Source: Bacteroidota bacterium
Lineage (GTDB): Bacteria > Bacteroidota > Bacteroidia > NS11-12g > UBA9320
DNA: 64,000 bases
Direction: 5' to 3'
Assembly: GCA_016124755.1 (NCBI GenBank)
Contig: WGNA01000009.1
Location: 1 to 64,000 of the forward strand
The position numbers were made by a program, and so were the translations under genes. Shown here one piece after another: positions 34,134-43,788 of this stretch. Below the pieces are notes generated by a model that did no database searches, had not been told where the DNA came from, and worked only from the letters and a program-made list of their open reading frames with translations. Position 1 is the stretch's first letter. The number at the start of each line of letters is the position of its first letter.

Positions 34134-35129
34134 TTAATCTTCAATGAACATAAATCTTTGTTTGTATACCTCTAGGGAATTTTCATTTTGTATAATAGCA
34201 TAATAAAGACCAGTTGATAGTTGGTCGCTAAGCGATAATTCAATGTTTGATTGTGTCGACTCCAATTCAATTAATACTTTTCCGGTAAGAGATACAATTT
34301 TTACGGAATAGTGGTTATCACCAGAAGTGCGGAAGTCAGATATATACAATGAATTTCGCGAAGGGTTTGGATAAATCTTGAATGAATGGTTGTGCAATAA
34401 TGGTTCAGAACTAACTGAAGTAGGACTGTAAATACTTTGTACCTCTGATGCAGTTAAAGCTCGATTGTAAATTCTGACCTCATCTAGTTTGCCCTTAAAA
34501 AACCTTGGATTGGATGCTAGGAAAAGTCTGCCTAAGTGCAAAGGGTAGTCATTTTGAGTATTAATGCTTATTGACCCTGGAGTCATACAAAAAGAAGAAA
34601 TAATTGAGGTGTCTTGATAATAAGTAATATTGGTCAAGTTATTCGAACTTGAGGCATCAAATATTACGGTATAAAGATGCCACGACCCATTATGGTAGTT
34701 AATGGGTTTTGCTCCAAATTCGTTGATAACATCCGTGTATAATGACTTACATGACTTGTTGAAACCTATTTCAAATCTATATCCAGAAGTATTTTCGCCT
34801 CCATAACTAATAACTGCAAATCCATCATTGTTAAATTCTAAATCAATGGAAGCCCAAAAGCTTATTGTTCTACTTGTTCCGCCTAACGGACCAACAGAAT
34901 TTGCGACAAAGTAATCATCATTCCCATCGAAATAACATGCTGAATTTTTATTTCCAAATCGATCTTCGGTGTAGGTCGGACTTCCGAAAGGCGTCATATC
35001 GTTTGCGGAATTACTTTGGTCAAGGCCATCTCCATCAAGTTGATAAAATGCCACAAGTCCACTTGAAGGGGGTTGTGCATTGCATATCAAACAAAGAAAA
35101 CAACAAATGGCAAATATTAATTTTTTCAT
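34134..35129 (-). CDS. LamG-domain T9SS type A sorted protein
   Basis: 331 residues from the ATG at 35129 (MKKLIFAICC); a start seven codons upstream is possible. The signal peptide ends at CNAQ. A LamG/concanavalin A-like domain occupies ~25-235 (LVAFYQLDGDGLDQSNSAND, ACYFDGNDDYF, KLDEVRIYNRALTASEVQ). A T9SS type A tail occupies ~255-331 (FKIYPNPSRNSLY, STGLYYAIIQNE). A surface carbohydrate- or protein-binding role is usual for this architecture. A hairpin terminator lies just downstream. Confidence 0.87.
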   Translation of the reverse strand: MKKLIFAICCFLCLICNAQPPSSGLVAFYQLDGDGLDQSNSANDMTPFGSPTYTEDRFGNKNSACYFDGNDDYFVANSVGPLGGTSRTISFWASIDLEFNNDGFAVISYGGENTSGYRFEIGFNKSCKSLYTDVINEFGAKPINYHNGSWHLYTVIFDASSSNNLTNITYYQDTSIISSFCMTPGSISINTQNDYPLHLGRLFLASNPRFFKGKLDEVRIYNRALTASEVQSIYSPTSVSSEPLLHNHSFKIYPNPSRNSLYISDFRTSGDNHYSVKIVSLTGKVLIELESTQSNIELSLSDQLSTGLYYAIIQNENSLEVYKQRFMFIED

Positions 35130-35327
35130 GTTTTTGAATTTTAGTTGCAAATTATAATAAAATAATTTTAACCTTCTAGTTGAGGGAGGGAGAAATTATC
35201 AACTCATTGGTTGTGTGGAATTTAAATATTTGGTTCAATTGAAATAAACTTCAACTGTATAATAAATGTTTGCTTTCAATACTCAAGATTTGCTAACATG
35301 ACTCGACTTTGTTTTATGCTATTTAAA

Positions 35328-35566
35328 TTACCGCTCAATCATCAACTCAAACGTCTGCTGAACTTGCCCCACTGCATTCACCTGAACTATATACAACCCA
35401 ACGGATACACCCGAAAAATTAACATTTATTTCCTGATTTAACAGGAGGTTAATGTCTTTCCGTCAACTGTTAAAATTACGATATTAAAAGGTGAATTAAA
35501 TTCCGATTTTAAAGTTAAAGGATCACTTACCGGATTCGGATAAATGGTCAAATGCAATTTCTGCAT
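35328..35566 (-). pseudogene. Relic of a T9SS type A sorting domain, frameshifted
   Basis: The reverse strand reads MQKLHLTIYPNPVSDPLTLK...VILTVDGKTLTS and meets a stop. It then resumes in another frame as LLNQEINVNFSGVSVGLYIV...FELMIER and a stop at 35328. Joined, these are one complete type A tail with YPNPV and GLYIVQV motifs. No cargo domain precedes it; a palindromic repeat (35578-35670) sits where the body should be. The rest of 35151-35811 shows no gene. Confidence 0.8.
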
Positions 35567-35577
35567 TATGTCTTTAA

Positions 35578-35670
35578 TTTCAACAAATGATAAAGGGCGC
35601 TTGCCAGCATTCTTTCCGACTTGATTTTTTGCTTACTTTTTTATCAAGAAAAAAGTAAGAAGATAAAAGA
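35578..35670. repeat. Dispersed palindromic repeat, copy 1
   Basis: About 90 bases, close to the copy at 40727-40822. It contains a perfect inverted repeat: CTTACTTTTTT (35632-35642) and AAAAAAGTAAG (35649-35659) around a 6-base loop. A repeat of this form is widespread in Bacteroidota genomes and is often mistaken for short genes. Confidence 0.85.
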
Positions 35671-35811
35671 TTGAATCTCGCTCCCCAAACGATTTACAAT
35701 CTTGGTGTATCCGTACGGAGAAGAATTTAATTTTATATAAATAGGAACCTCATTTCAGAGGATGAATTTTCTATAGATTCGGTAAAGACCAACCGTCAAG
35801 CAAGAAGGAAA

Positions 35812-37143
35812 TTATTTACCGATACAAAAGCGGGTAAAGATCGAATCCAGCAAGTCTTCATTCGTGACTTCTCCGGAAATCAATCCGAGATAATAAAGGG
35901 CCTGACGAATGTCGAGAGCAACCAGATCTGAGGTGATTCCGGAGTCAAGTCCGTTGAGAACATCATTTAATGCATTGGCACTTTTTTCTAATGCTTCAGC
36001 ATGACGAACATTGTTAACGATGGTTTGGTCACCGAATTCAAATTGAGCGGCAATGCGTTCCAGTTCCGAAATAAGCGAATCAATATTGCCGGATTTTGCC
36101 GAAATGGAAATGTGTTCAATTGATCCAGAAGTAAGATCTGCTTTGTTTGCAACAACTAACCGGTAACGGGTTTGGGGTAATTCGGAAATTGCCTGTTGCA
36201 AATCATCCGGAGTCATGAGGGCGGCGTCGTACAAATAAATCAGCAGATCGGCTTTTGCCATGGAAGCCTTTGTGCGATCCACGCCAATCTGTTCAATGGT
36301 ATCGGCGCTGTGACGCAGGCCGGCGGTATCGATTAGCCGAAACTGAATTCCATTAATAATAAGAACTTCTTCAATGGTATCCCGAGTAGTGCCTTCGATA
36401 TCGGAAACGATGGCCCGCTCTTCTTTAATTAGTGCATTTAATAAAGTGGATTTGCCCGCGTTCGGTTTCCCGGCGATAACCGTATTAATGCCATTTTTAA
36501 AAACATTTCCGGCAACGAATGAAGACCGGAGTTGTTCGATTCGGGATAATAATTCATTCACCAACTTGCGCAAACCCGACCGGTCGGCAAATTCAACGTC
36601 TTCTTCACCAAAGTCGTTTTCGAGTTCAATGAGCGCAGCAAAGTCAATGAGTTCTTGCCGAAGCTGCGATATATCCTGACTAAAACCGCCGCGCATTTGT
36701 CGGATGGCCATTTGCAAACCGGCTTCACTTTGTGAGTGAATCATATCTGCCACCGCTTCGGCTTGAGCGAGATCTAATTTTTTATTGAGAAAAGCCCGGA
36801 GTGTAAATTCACCCGGCTCTGCTATTCGGGCTCCGTATTTAATTAATGTCTGAAGAATTCGGGAAACGATATAAGGCGAACCATGCGAAGAAATCTCAAT
36901 GGAATTTTCTCCGGTGTACGAATGTGGAGCTCTGAAAACAGAAAGCATAACATCGTCGATAATGGTTTCGCCGTCTTTTACCTGACCATAATGCAAAGTG
37001 TATCCATCTGCCTTTGTCAATGATTTTGAGAAACAGGCATTCGCGATTTCAATGGCATTTTGTCCGGACATACGCACAATGGCAATGGCAGAAATTCCGG
37101 TGGGGGTAGCCGGGGCAACAATAGTTTCAGTAAGTGAACGCAT
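35812..37143 (-). CDS. mnmE: tRNA uridine-5-carboxymethylaminomethyl modification GTPase MnmE
   Basis: 443 residues, the normal length. With MnmG it installs the cmnm5 group on U34 of tRNAs reading two-codon boxes. The N-terminal tetrahydrofolate-binding domain starts ETIVAPATPTGISAIAIVR. The helical domain is interrupted by the G domain, which carries GKPNAGKST (P-loop), DIEGTTRD (G2), DTAGLR (G3) and NKAD (G4). The C-terminus is the invariant FCIGK containing the catalytic Cys. It stands alone, divergent from the M48-like gene. Confidence 0.96.
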   Translation of the reverse strand: MRSLTETIVAPATPTGISAIAIVRMSGQNAIEIANACFSKSLTKADGYTLHYGQVKDGETIIDDVMLSVFRAPHSYTGENSIEISSHGSPYIVSRILQTLIKYGARIAEPGEFTLRAFLNKKLDLAQAEAVADMIHSQSEAGLQMAIRQMRGGFSQDISQLRQELIDFAALIELENDFGEEDVEFADRSGLRKLVNELLSRIEQLRSSFVAGNVFKNGINTVIAGKPNAGKSTLLNALIKEERAIVSDIEGTTRDTIEEVLIINGIQFRLIDTAGLRHSADTIEQIGVDRTKASMAKADLLIYLYDAALMTPDDLQQAISELPQTRYRLVVANKADLTSGSIEHISISAKSGNIDSLISELERIAAQFEFGDQTIVNNVRHAEALEKSANALNDVLNGLDSGITSDLVALDIRQALYYLGLISGEVTNEDLLDSIFTRFCIGK

Positions 37144-37285
37144 CCGATTTGTGGTGCGAAGGTAGGGGGAAATGGTCTTGAATAATTAATGGAATAAGGA
37201 GGAATTTTTTTCCGTTAAAATTTGATCGGATTTTGTTTACATCGAAACATTCCTATAAATTACCGGCCGAACCATTTAATAAATA

Positions 37286-38788
37286 ATGAAAAAATTATTA
37301 TTAATATTTTTTGGGTTAATTCCCATTGCCCTTTTTTCTCAGGTTGATTTGAATCTGAAGGGTGTAGTTAACAAAAAAATTAACGGCGCGATCAGGGAAG
37401 GAGATAGCGTAGAACTCAGATCCTTGATAACAGATGAATATTTTAATATATCAGCCATATTAATTCACCAGGAGAAAACGGTTATGGTTGATTACAAACA
37501 GCTTGATCGTGTTGATTTTAGGACGGAGAACATTGATGAATTCTGGAAAGTTGAATGTTTGCATAAGTCGATTTACGAATATGCCTTAAAGAAAGGAATG
37601 CAATACGAACTCCGGAAGGAATTGATTGAGGAGTCACTTCAATATTTGTCATATGCAGAAAATAACGATTTGTTTTATCACGACAGTTATTTGGAAACAT
37701 ATCTGTTTTCACTTGCATATAAAATTTGCCCGGATCGACTTTTGGATGGCAGATCCGGAGTTTTGGGAGTTCGAATTTTAAAAGATTTAAATCCTGATTT
37801 ATTTATTCTTCCGAATGGAACCATGTGTATCGGCACCGGTTTGCTGGCTACCTTGCAATCGGAGGAAGAATTGATGGCGATTATGGCCAGTGAAATTTCC
37901 CATTATCTTTTTGACCATTATTTAGTAAATATAAATAAGGCCGCAACCAGACAGAAGAGAGCTGAATTCTGGGCTGCTTTTGCCACCGGTGTGGCGGCGG
38001 CCACGGATATATATCTTGCTTCAGAAAATCGGTATTACACACCAGGAGGCTTAACAATGGGGATAGGGATTCTGGCATTTTCGCTTGCAGAATCAGTGAA
38101 TGACAGATTTGGCGGGCCTTATACCTACGAGCAGATTTTTGAAGCTGATCGAAGTGCTGTTACATTGATGGATTTTATTAAATCCGATTCTAAAGCTCTA
38201 TCTTCGGCTCTAAAGCGTATCCGGAATTACCACAGTTTAAACGGCAATTATTATCAACTAATGTCCAATATAAATCGGCCGGGATTTGATGAGAGAATTT
38301 CTGCGCTTTTGGGTGGAGCGGAATTTAATAATTCCCATTATGATGTTAAGTTTTCGTCTGTTATTTCCTTTAATGCAATTCTTGAATTTAATAACAATCA
38401 TTATTTAAGCTGTCAGAATTTGTTGGATAGAAATATGGCCGTCGGAGTGGCAACGGAAGAGGATTATATATTAAATGCTATGCTTTTAATGAGAAAAACA
38501 AACACGGAAGCAACCAATACCCGGGCACTGCAATACATCGAAACTGCTGAGAAGTTGAATATCACTCCAAACATAAATCTCCAAAAGCAAAAGGCATTGG
38601 TATTAATTCGTTTGAATAAAAAGGAGGAAGCCCGGAAGTCGCTGGAGGAATATAAGAAATTGCTTTTACAGGAAAATTCTAAAATAACCGGGATTGATAA
38701 TCCGGGTCCACTATCTTTTGGTAGTTCTTATATTCGGCAGGAGTTTGAATGGACGCAAAAGATGCTGTTGAAGATTGATAAGTTGTAA
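37286..38788 (+). CDS. M48-like protein with broken zinc-binding motif
   Basis: 500 residues. The signal peptide is LLLIFFGLIPIALFS. The middle has the M48 peptidase layout: GTGLLATLQSEEELMAIMA followed by SEISHYLFDH, a long hydrophobic helical insert (FATGVAAATDIYLA), then YEQIFEADRSAVTLM. M48 enzymes need HExxH plus a downstream Glu; here the first His is Ser202 (S-E-I-S-H206) while E286 and D288 of ExDxxA are intact. A C-terminal TPR-like stretch (TRALQYIETAEKL, KKEEARKSLEEYKK) follows, as in BepA/LoiP-type proteins. It is probably an inactive periplasmic chaperone-like pseudoenzyme; that is inference. Confidence 0.82.
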   Translation: MKKLLLIFFGLIPIALFSQVDLNLKGVVNKKINGAIREGDSVELRSLITDEYFNISAILIHQEKTVMVDYKQLDRVDFRTENIDEFWKVECLHKSIYEYALKKGMQYELRKELIEESLQYLSYAENNDLFYHDSYLETYLFSLAYKICPDRLLDGRSGVLGVRILKDLNPDLFILPNGTMCIGTGLLATLQSEEELMAIMASEISHYLFDHYLVNINKAATRQKRAEFWAAFATGVAAATDIYLASENRYYTPGGLTMGIGILAFSLAESVNDRFGGPYTYEQIFEADRSAVTLMDFIKSDSKALSSALKRIRNYHSLNGNYYQLMSNINRPGFDERISALLGGAEFNNSHYDVKFSSVISFNAILEFNNNHYLSCQNLLDRNMAVGVATEEDYILNAMLLMRKTNTEATNTRALQYIETAEKLNITPNINLQKQKALVLIRLNKKEEARKSLEEYKKLLLQENSKITGIDNPGPLSFGSSYIRQEFEWTQKMLLKIDKL

Positions 38789-38905
38789 GGAAAATCCTGA
38801 TTAGCAACTGTATTCGTTTTTTTCTGATCGTTCTTCACAATGAATAGTTCAAAACAAAGTTGAATGGGGTATATGTAAAAAGGTAAATAATTATTATCAT
38901 TTCTC

Positions 38906-40353
38906 ATGAGATATTATGTACTTCTGAGTTTGCTGCTTTCGGCTGTTCAATCCCATTCCACCACTTCTGTTATTTATGGGACTGTGAATATTCCGGGTGT
39001 AAAAACGGTAACCATCCGGTCGAATACAACTCTTTATGGTGAAATGCATAACCTTCCGAACGATCTACAAATTCAGTTATCAGATGAGGGAACTTATTCA
39101 TTTGAAGTAGAAACCACAGAACCTTTTATTTTTAGCATGAAGGCCGATGACCAGTGGCAGTTTGTGAATAAATACGTTGGTCCGGGAGATTCACTTAGAA
39201 TTGATATAGCTGAAAATCGGCTCAATTTTGATGGAGGTGACAGTCGGCATAATGTATTTCTGTTTGCATGGGAAAACCGTTTCTTTCTGGATCAACCGAT
39301 GCGGAATGAATATAATTCGAGTTGGTCGCTGATGGAACCTTCACAATTCCTTACTTTTTGGAGTGAAAGACGGCATTTGCAAAAATCATTTATGGATTCA
39401 TTTTTTAATGATACTCCCGCCACACAAAAGTTTAAGGAATATTTTCAATTCGAAGTTGATTATGATTATGGGGTGTCTTTATTGTTTTACTTCTGGAAAG
39501 GAAAATCGTCGAAGAAAGCTATTGACATGCCCGAATTTATGAAAGCCATCGATGAAATAGAGTTTAATAATTCAAAAGCTGTATATCATGGTCGTTACCA
39601 ACAATTCCTGAGTGAACTGCCCAATATGTTGCATTTGGTTGCACGTGAAAAGATGGATTCCTCATTGCCTCGTGAAGAAGACTTACCCTTGTATAAGTTT
39701 TCATTTGCGTGTTACGTAATTGATAAAAATTTAACGGGGCTTCCTGCTCAATTAGCCACTGCCCTTGCTTTAAAAAGCAATTACGTTTATTAGATATGGC
39801 TAAAGGCAGAGGAAATTATGATTCCGTTCTAAACAGTCGGTATCCGGTTTTGTTTGATAGTCTTTCTCGTCGGATAACAGATCCGGATTTACACAGAATG
39901 ATGCTTTCCTTGTTGGTAAAATTGAAATCTGAACCACTCGCTGCACCGGACTTTTCCCTTATGTCAATTACCGGAGAAGAAGTGAGTTTACACGATTTCC
40001 TTGGCAAAATTGTGTATCTGTATTTCTGGTCAACTACTTGCGCTCCCTGTGTTAAGGAGTTCCCGTTTGCGGCAGAACTTCAAAGCAAATTTGCAAAAGA
40101 AGACGTGATATTTCTTTATGTGGCGCTTGAGTCTGACCGCGAAAAGGTTAAAAAATTCGTGGAGTACATCGGAGGACATGGAATTTATTTAATAGCACCT
40201 AAAGGTTTTGTATCTGACGTAGCCAAAGATTATGGAGTGAATTCAATACCCAGATATTATGTAATTGATCGTGACGGTAAAATTATTTCTTCTGATGCAC
40301 CGAGACCCAGTTTGCATCCAGAGGAAATTATTGAAAATGCACTACGGAATTGA
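38906..40353 (+). pseudogene. TlpA-like thiol oxidoreductase split by a frameshift
   Basis: Two adjacent frames make one recognisable protein. The first (38906-39793, 295 residues) has a signal peptide and a beta-rich N-terminal domain of the kind that precedes TlpA in Bacteroidota. It stops at LALKSNYVY. The second (39796-40353, 185 residues) begins MAKGRGNYDSV and contains the thioredoxin fold with active site CAPC (WSTTCAPCVKEFP) and cis-Pro in VNSIPRYYVIDRDG. They differ in frame. Adding one base in GTTTATTAG near 39790 would read Y-L-D-M-A-K-G-R-G straight through. It is either a recent inactivation or a sequencing error; two separate proteins are less likely because the thioredoxin half would lack a signal peptide. 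Confidence 0.72.
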
Positions 40354-41035
40354 ATTGGGAAATAAAGCAAGCCTGCAAAACATCGCAAAAAAGGTCGTCG
40401 GGTTGTACCCCACGTCAGGCGCGGAGGGGGACAAGGCATATTCGTAATGAGAATGATTGCCAGCTAACCGCGGATGACTTCAAAGCGAATATGCTAGCGC
40501 CAATACTGTACTCCTCTGCTAAAGCTATGTTTGAAGGGTAGTAACGAATTTAACCAAAAATGATTCTCCGTTTGGATACACCAACTTTTGCTCAGAGCAT
40601 GATCAAGTTAAATCAGGCGAAGCGGAGAATGATGTTTGAGTAGGAACGCGTGGGTGGGCCGTCGGAGAGGCGGGATAGTGTCATTTGGTAGAAAATCGGG
40701 AAAGTGCCTGACACTTCTTTCCCAGATTTTCAACAAATGAGAAAGGGCGCTTGGGTAGCTTTCTTTCCGACTTGATTTTTTGCTTACTTTTTTATCAAGA
40801 AAAAAATAAGAAGAAAAGAATTTATGTATCACACTTCTGCAACTAAACCAATTATTAATCTTAATGTATGAATACGGTGAACCATTTAACCAAATGTATA
40901 ACACAACAATTGTTCAATGGCATTTATGTGAGGCCTTCTACATTTTCGGAGGGATTAATCTTTGAGTCAGAATATGTAGCTTATTATTACCGCCGGATTG
41001 TACTTGTCTAAAGCATAGTAATTACCGCCGTACTA
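40354..41035. other. Intergenic stretch with a dispersed repeat
   Basis: 682 bases without a supported gene. Besides the repeat at 40727-40822 it holds an inverted pair ATTCTCCG (near 40563) and CGGAGAAT (near 40625), whose right arm also resembles 13469-13482. Short open frames here read through the repeat and have no family support. Confidence 0.65.
40727..40822. repeat. Dispersed palindromic repeat, copy 2
   Basis: Matches 35578-35670 over about 90 bases, including CAACAAATGA, AAAGGGCGCTTG and TTCTTTCCGACTTGATTTTT. Stem CTTACTTTTTT (40783-40793) pairs with 40800-40810 with one mismatch. Confidence 0.85.
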
Positions 41036-42889
41036 TTAATGCAGAATATAAATAATGCCGGATTTTTGGTTTTGCTCACCCTGAATAACCCATTCCATAT
41101 TATACATTAAATAATCTCCGAATACCGGAATTAGATTGTCCGGAACCTCAAAATGAACATCATCCGATTCGAAAATTATATTTCCAAGTCTGTTATACAA
41201 TCTGAAACTGAATTTGTCGAATTCACAATATTGTGTGGTCAATCTGATTAAATCATTTCGACCATCGTAATTATTGGAAACAGCATTCATTATATACAAC
41301 TTGCAATCACAGTTCTTACAACCGATAAATTGTGTTGAATGTGTTTCGCCACATGTGTTCTTGTGAATTATTTCAACCGCTGTATCGGAACATTGAACAG
41401 GGAAATTAATCAGCTCCGAATTTCGGGTAATGAATACTTCAGCGTTTTCTTCAGGTATCAGATACAATTCCGTTTCCGGACAAACAATGGTGTCGTCAAA
41501 CCGCAAAGGACGGGGAGGTGCCGTAATTTTAATATTTTTTGAAAATGTTTGTCCTGCTGTTTTCGGATAAGTTAGAGTGATGGTATAATCACCGGCCGAA
41601 CTATATTTATGATAAACAAGATTTCCGGAATTTGCACTTAAAGTATCGGTATTTCCATCACCGTAATTAATCATAAAATCATAATCCGGACCTTGAACCA
41701 CAATTCTTGCGGTGTCTTTTAAACACGTTGAATTTACTTCCAGATCAAGGGGATAAGGTAATAGTTGATTTGGTAAGCCGAGTTTTAATCCGGACCAGTT
41801 GTTAACTCCCATAAAAATTGCCGTATCGTTATATCCACACTCCGTTCCGGGTTGGTTTGGGTGTTCTATGGATGCTAAATACCTGTGTCTGTATCGAGAG
41901 AAATAGATCTTTCCGTTTGGAGCCAGACGTAAATCTCCACCACTAATTCCCCCGTATCCTCTGCCAACTTCAACTCTGGATGATTGAATTTCTTTTTCTG
42001 GCCAACGGCTTACATCAAATTGGTATACCGTCCCCGGATGTGGCTCTTCAGCTACGTACACAAATTTTCCATTTGGCGAAAATTCAAGACCGTGTAATCC
42101 ATTATTCGAGAAAGTCTGATTATCCATTCTGATGATCTGAAGTCCGCTTATTACACCGGTTGAGTTGTTAAAATTCATTAGCATAAATGCCAACGGCAAT
42201 CGGTTGGTAGAAAGAATATGTGCTGCCAGTTTTCCGGTTACGGGGTTATATGCAATGCTACCTTCAGCACCTCTGAGAGAATTGAATATTGAGTCGCCAA
42301 TCTTGCTAATAACGGGTTGTTCACTCAAGCCATTTTCGGTTAACAAATACGATAAAAATGTGTCTTTCCCGGTGTGGGTTACAATCCAGATATCTCTGCC
42401 GTTTGAGTGTTGTATTGGTTCGAGCATTTCGCAACAAAAGCTCAATAATTTTTTTTTTGATTCTTTAATTACGTCTCCTCTTCCGTAATCCAGAGACATA
42501 TCAATTTCGTATGCAGTAAGTCCGTTTTTACCGCCGTCATTATCAGTTGTCAGGAGCATGTATTTTCCGGTAGACCCCGGCTTTTTTACCGCGAGAACAC
42601 CAAAACTTTCTGAACTTCCCGCGAGCGTTACACCATTCGGCATCAGTTTATGATTCTTATTGTAAACCAGTACACCATTGCTGTAAAACAATAGTTTACC
42701 GGAAGAATCACACATACTCGTACATCCGCTTTGTGCAATCATGTTATCGTCGTGCAATACAATCACAGAATCCGGATTGTTGAAATCCAATCCGCTCTTT
42801 TCTCCCATATACCAAATATTAGAAGTCTTTTGAGCCAATACAGCGCAACACGTTGCATACATCAATAAGCTAAGAATACAGAGTTTCAT
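41036..42889 (-). CDS. T9SS type B sorted protein with propeller and PKD domain
   Basis: 617 residues from the ATG at 42889 (MKLCILSLLMYATCCAVLA). It opens with NIWYMGEKSGLDFNNPDS, the start common to many large gliding-type proteins. A six- or seven-bladed propeller follows (LLFYSNGVLVYNKNH, GLEFSPNGKFVYVAEEP, RLAPNGKIYFSRY). A PKD domain lies at ~395-455 (MINYGDGNTDTLSA, SSAGDYTITLTYP). A Cys-rich link (GCKNCDCKLYI) leads to a C-terminal gliding-motility-type domain (NNYDGRNDLIRL, RLYNRLGNIIFES). It should be sorted by T9SS through the type B route. Ligand unknown. Confidence 0.85.
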   Translation of the reverse strand: MKLCILSLLMYATCCAVLAQKTSNIWYMGEKSGLDFNNPDSVIVLHDDNMIAQSGCTSMCDSSGKLLFYSNGVLVYNKNHKLMPNGVTLAGSSESFGVLAVKKPGSTGKYMLLTTDNDGGKNGLTAYEIDMSLDYGRGDVIKESKKKLLSFCCEMLEPIQHSNGRDIWIVTHTGKDTFLSYLLTENGLSEQPVISKIGDSIFNSLRGAEGSIAYNPVTGKLAAHILSTNRLPLAFMLMNFNNSTGVISGLQIIRMDNQTFSNNGLHGLEFSPNGKFVYVAEEPHPGTVYQFDVSRWPEKEIQSSRVEVGRGYGGISGGDLRLAPNGKIYFSRYRHRYLASIEHPNQPGTECGYNDTAIFMGVNNWSGLKLGLPNQLLPYPLDLEVNSTCLKDTARIVVQGPDYDFMINYGDGNTDTLSANSGNLVYHKYSSAGDYTITLTYPKTAGQTFSKNIKITAPPRPLRFDDTIVCPETELYLIPEENAEVFITRNSELINFPVQCSDTAVEIIHKNTCGETHSTQFIGCKNCDCKLYIMNAVSNNYDGRNDLIRLTTQYCEFDKFSFRLYNRLGNIIFESDDVHFEVPDNLIPVFGDYLMYNMEWVIQGEQNQKSGIIYILH

Positions 42890-43022
42890 ATTTAATTGAT
42901 TCAATCAAACAGGTAAAGGCTGCATGCTTTTTTTGAAGGTTGAATAATCTTCGAATCGGATTTACTTCAAGGTAAAAACATCACTAGCAATATCGATGAA
43001 AAAAGAAGGTTTTGAATGAGAA

Positions 43023-43664
43023 TTATTTAATACTAAAAGATTCCAAGTCCCAAACATTTCCATCCCAATCGGTATACTTCACCATACCAACACCTTTAAC
43101 AAAATATGCAGTCCTTAAATACTCATTCCGATTAATTTGGGCGGGGTAAACTAACCTCAAAACATTTTTAAATGTGTCAGAATTAACTATAAAAGAATCT
43201 AAAATAGAAATTTGACCGTTCTCTCCATTAAATGCATCACATATACTATCTGTATATGAAAATCTATATACACTACTTCCATTGTCATTTGAATATATCA
43301 CATCAGCAAACCCAGATAAACTCGTTTCCGAATTTACGCTCCAATTACCACGAGTGCTGGTCTTTATGATGTTGTTTGCCGCTTGCAGACAAATTTCCTT
43401 GCTTACATCAGGATTTTTCCCTACTTGCCTAATAGATGAAATTACCTTAAATGTGTCAAGTACACCAGTATGTGACTTATAAATCCAAAAAGAACCGGAT
43501 TCGAAAAAAAATCTTTCAAGCAAATCACTTTGCAGAAATCTTGTTGTAGATTCTGAGCAACTAGGATCAATTTTCTTCGAAGTACAGTCATCACAATCCT
43601 GGCATGAACTGAAGCTTAAACAAACTAAAGTTCCAATTGCAACAAAAAGATTTTTGTTAATCAT
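43023..43664 (-). CDS. Hypothetical Cys-rich lipoprotein
   Basis: 213 residues. The lipobox is LSFSSC, and the mature start is C-Q-D-C-D-D-C, acidic like surface-lipoprotein signals. The rest is a beta-rich domain with RFFFESGSFWIYKSHTGVLD near the start and AYFVKGVGMVKYTDWDGNVW near the end. That pattern recurs in Bacteroidota lipoproteins of unknown function. No catalytic motif. It stands alone, AT-rich, between two T9SS type B genes. Confidence 0.75.
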   Translation of the reverse strand: MINKNLFVAIGTLVCLSFSSCQDCDDCTSKKIDPSCSESTTRFLQSDLLERFFFESGSFWIYKSHTGVLDTFKVISSIRQVGKNPDVSKEICLQAANNIIKTSTRGNWSVNSETSLSGFADVIYSNDNGSSVYRFSYTDSICDAFNGENGQISILDSFIVNSDTFKNVLRLVYPAQINRNEYLRTAYFVKGVGMVKYTDWDGNVWDLESFSIK

Positions 43665-43788
43665 TAACCTAGCACCAATTTAAACCGAAAATGATATGAA
43701 ACAATTAATTCTCAATAGAAGCTGTACTGAGCATTACTACAGACTTTTTTGTAAGGCATAGGATTCCAACACTTATGTAATTCTTCTT

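Noticed and set aside
40608-40904. Reverse-strand frame of 98 codons ending in KHHSPLRLI.
   Set aside because: It reads through the dispersed hairpin repeat; such frames are a common false gene in Bacteroidota and have no domain or signal.
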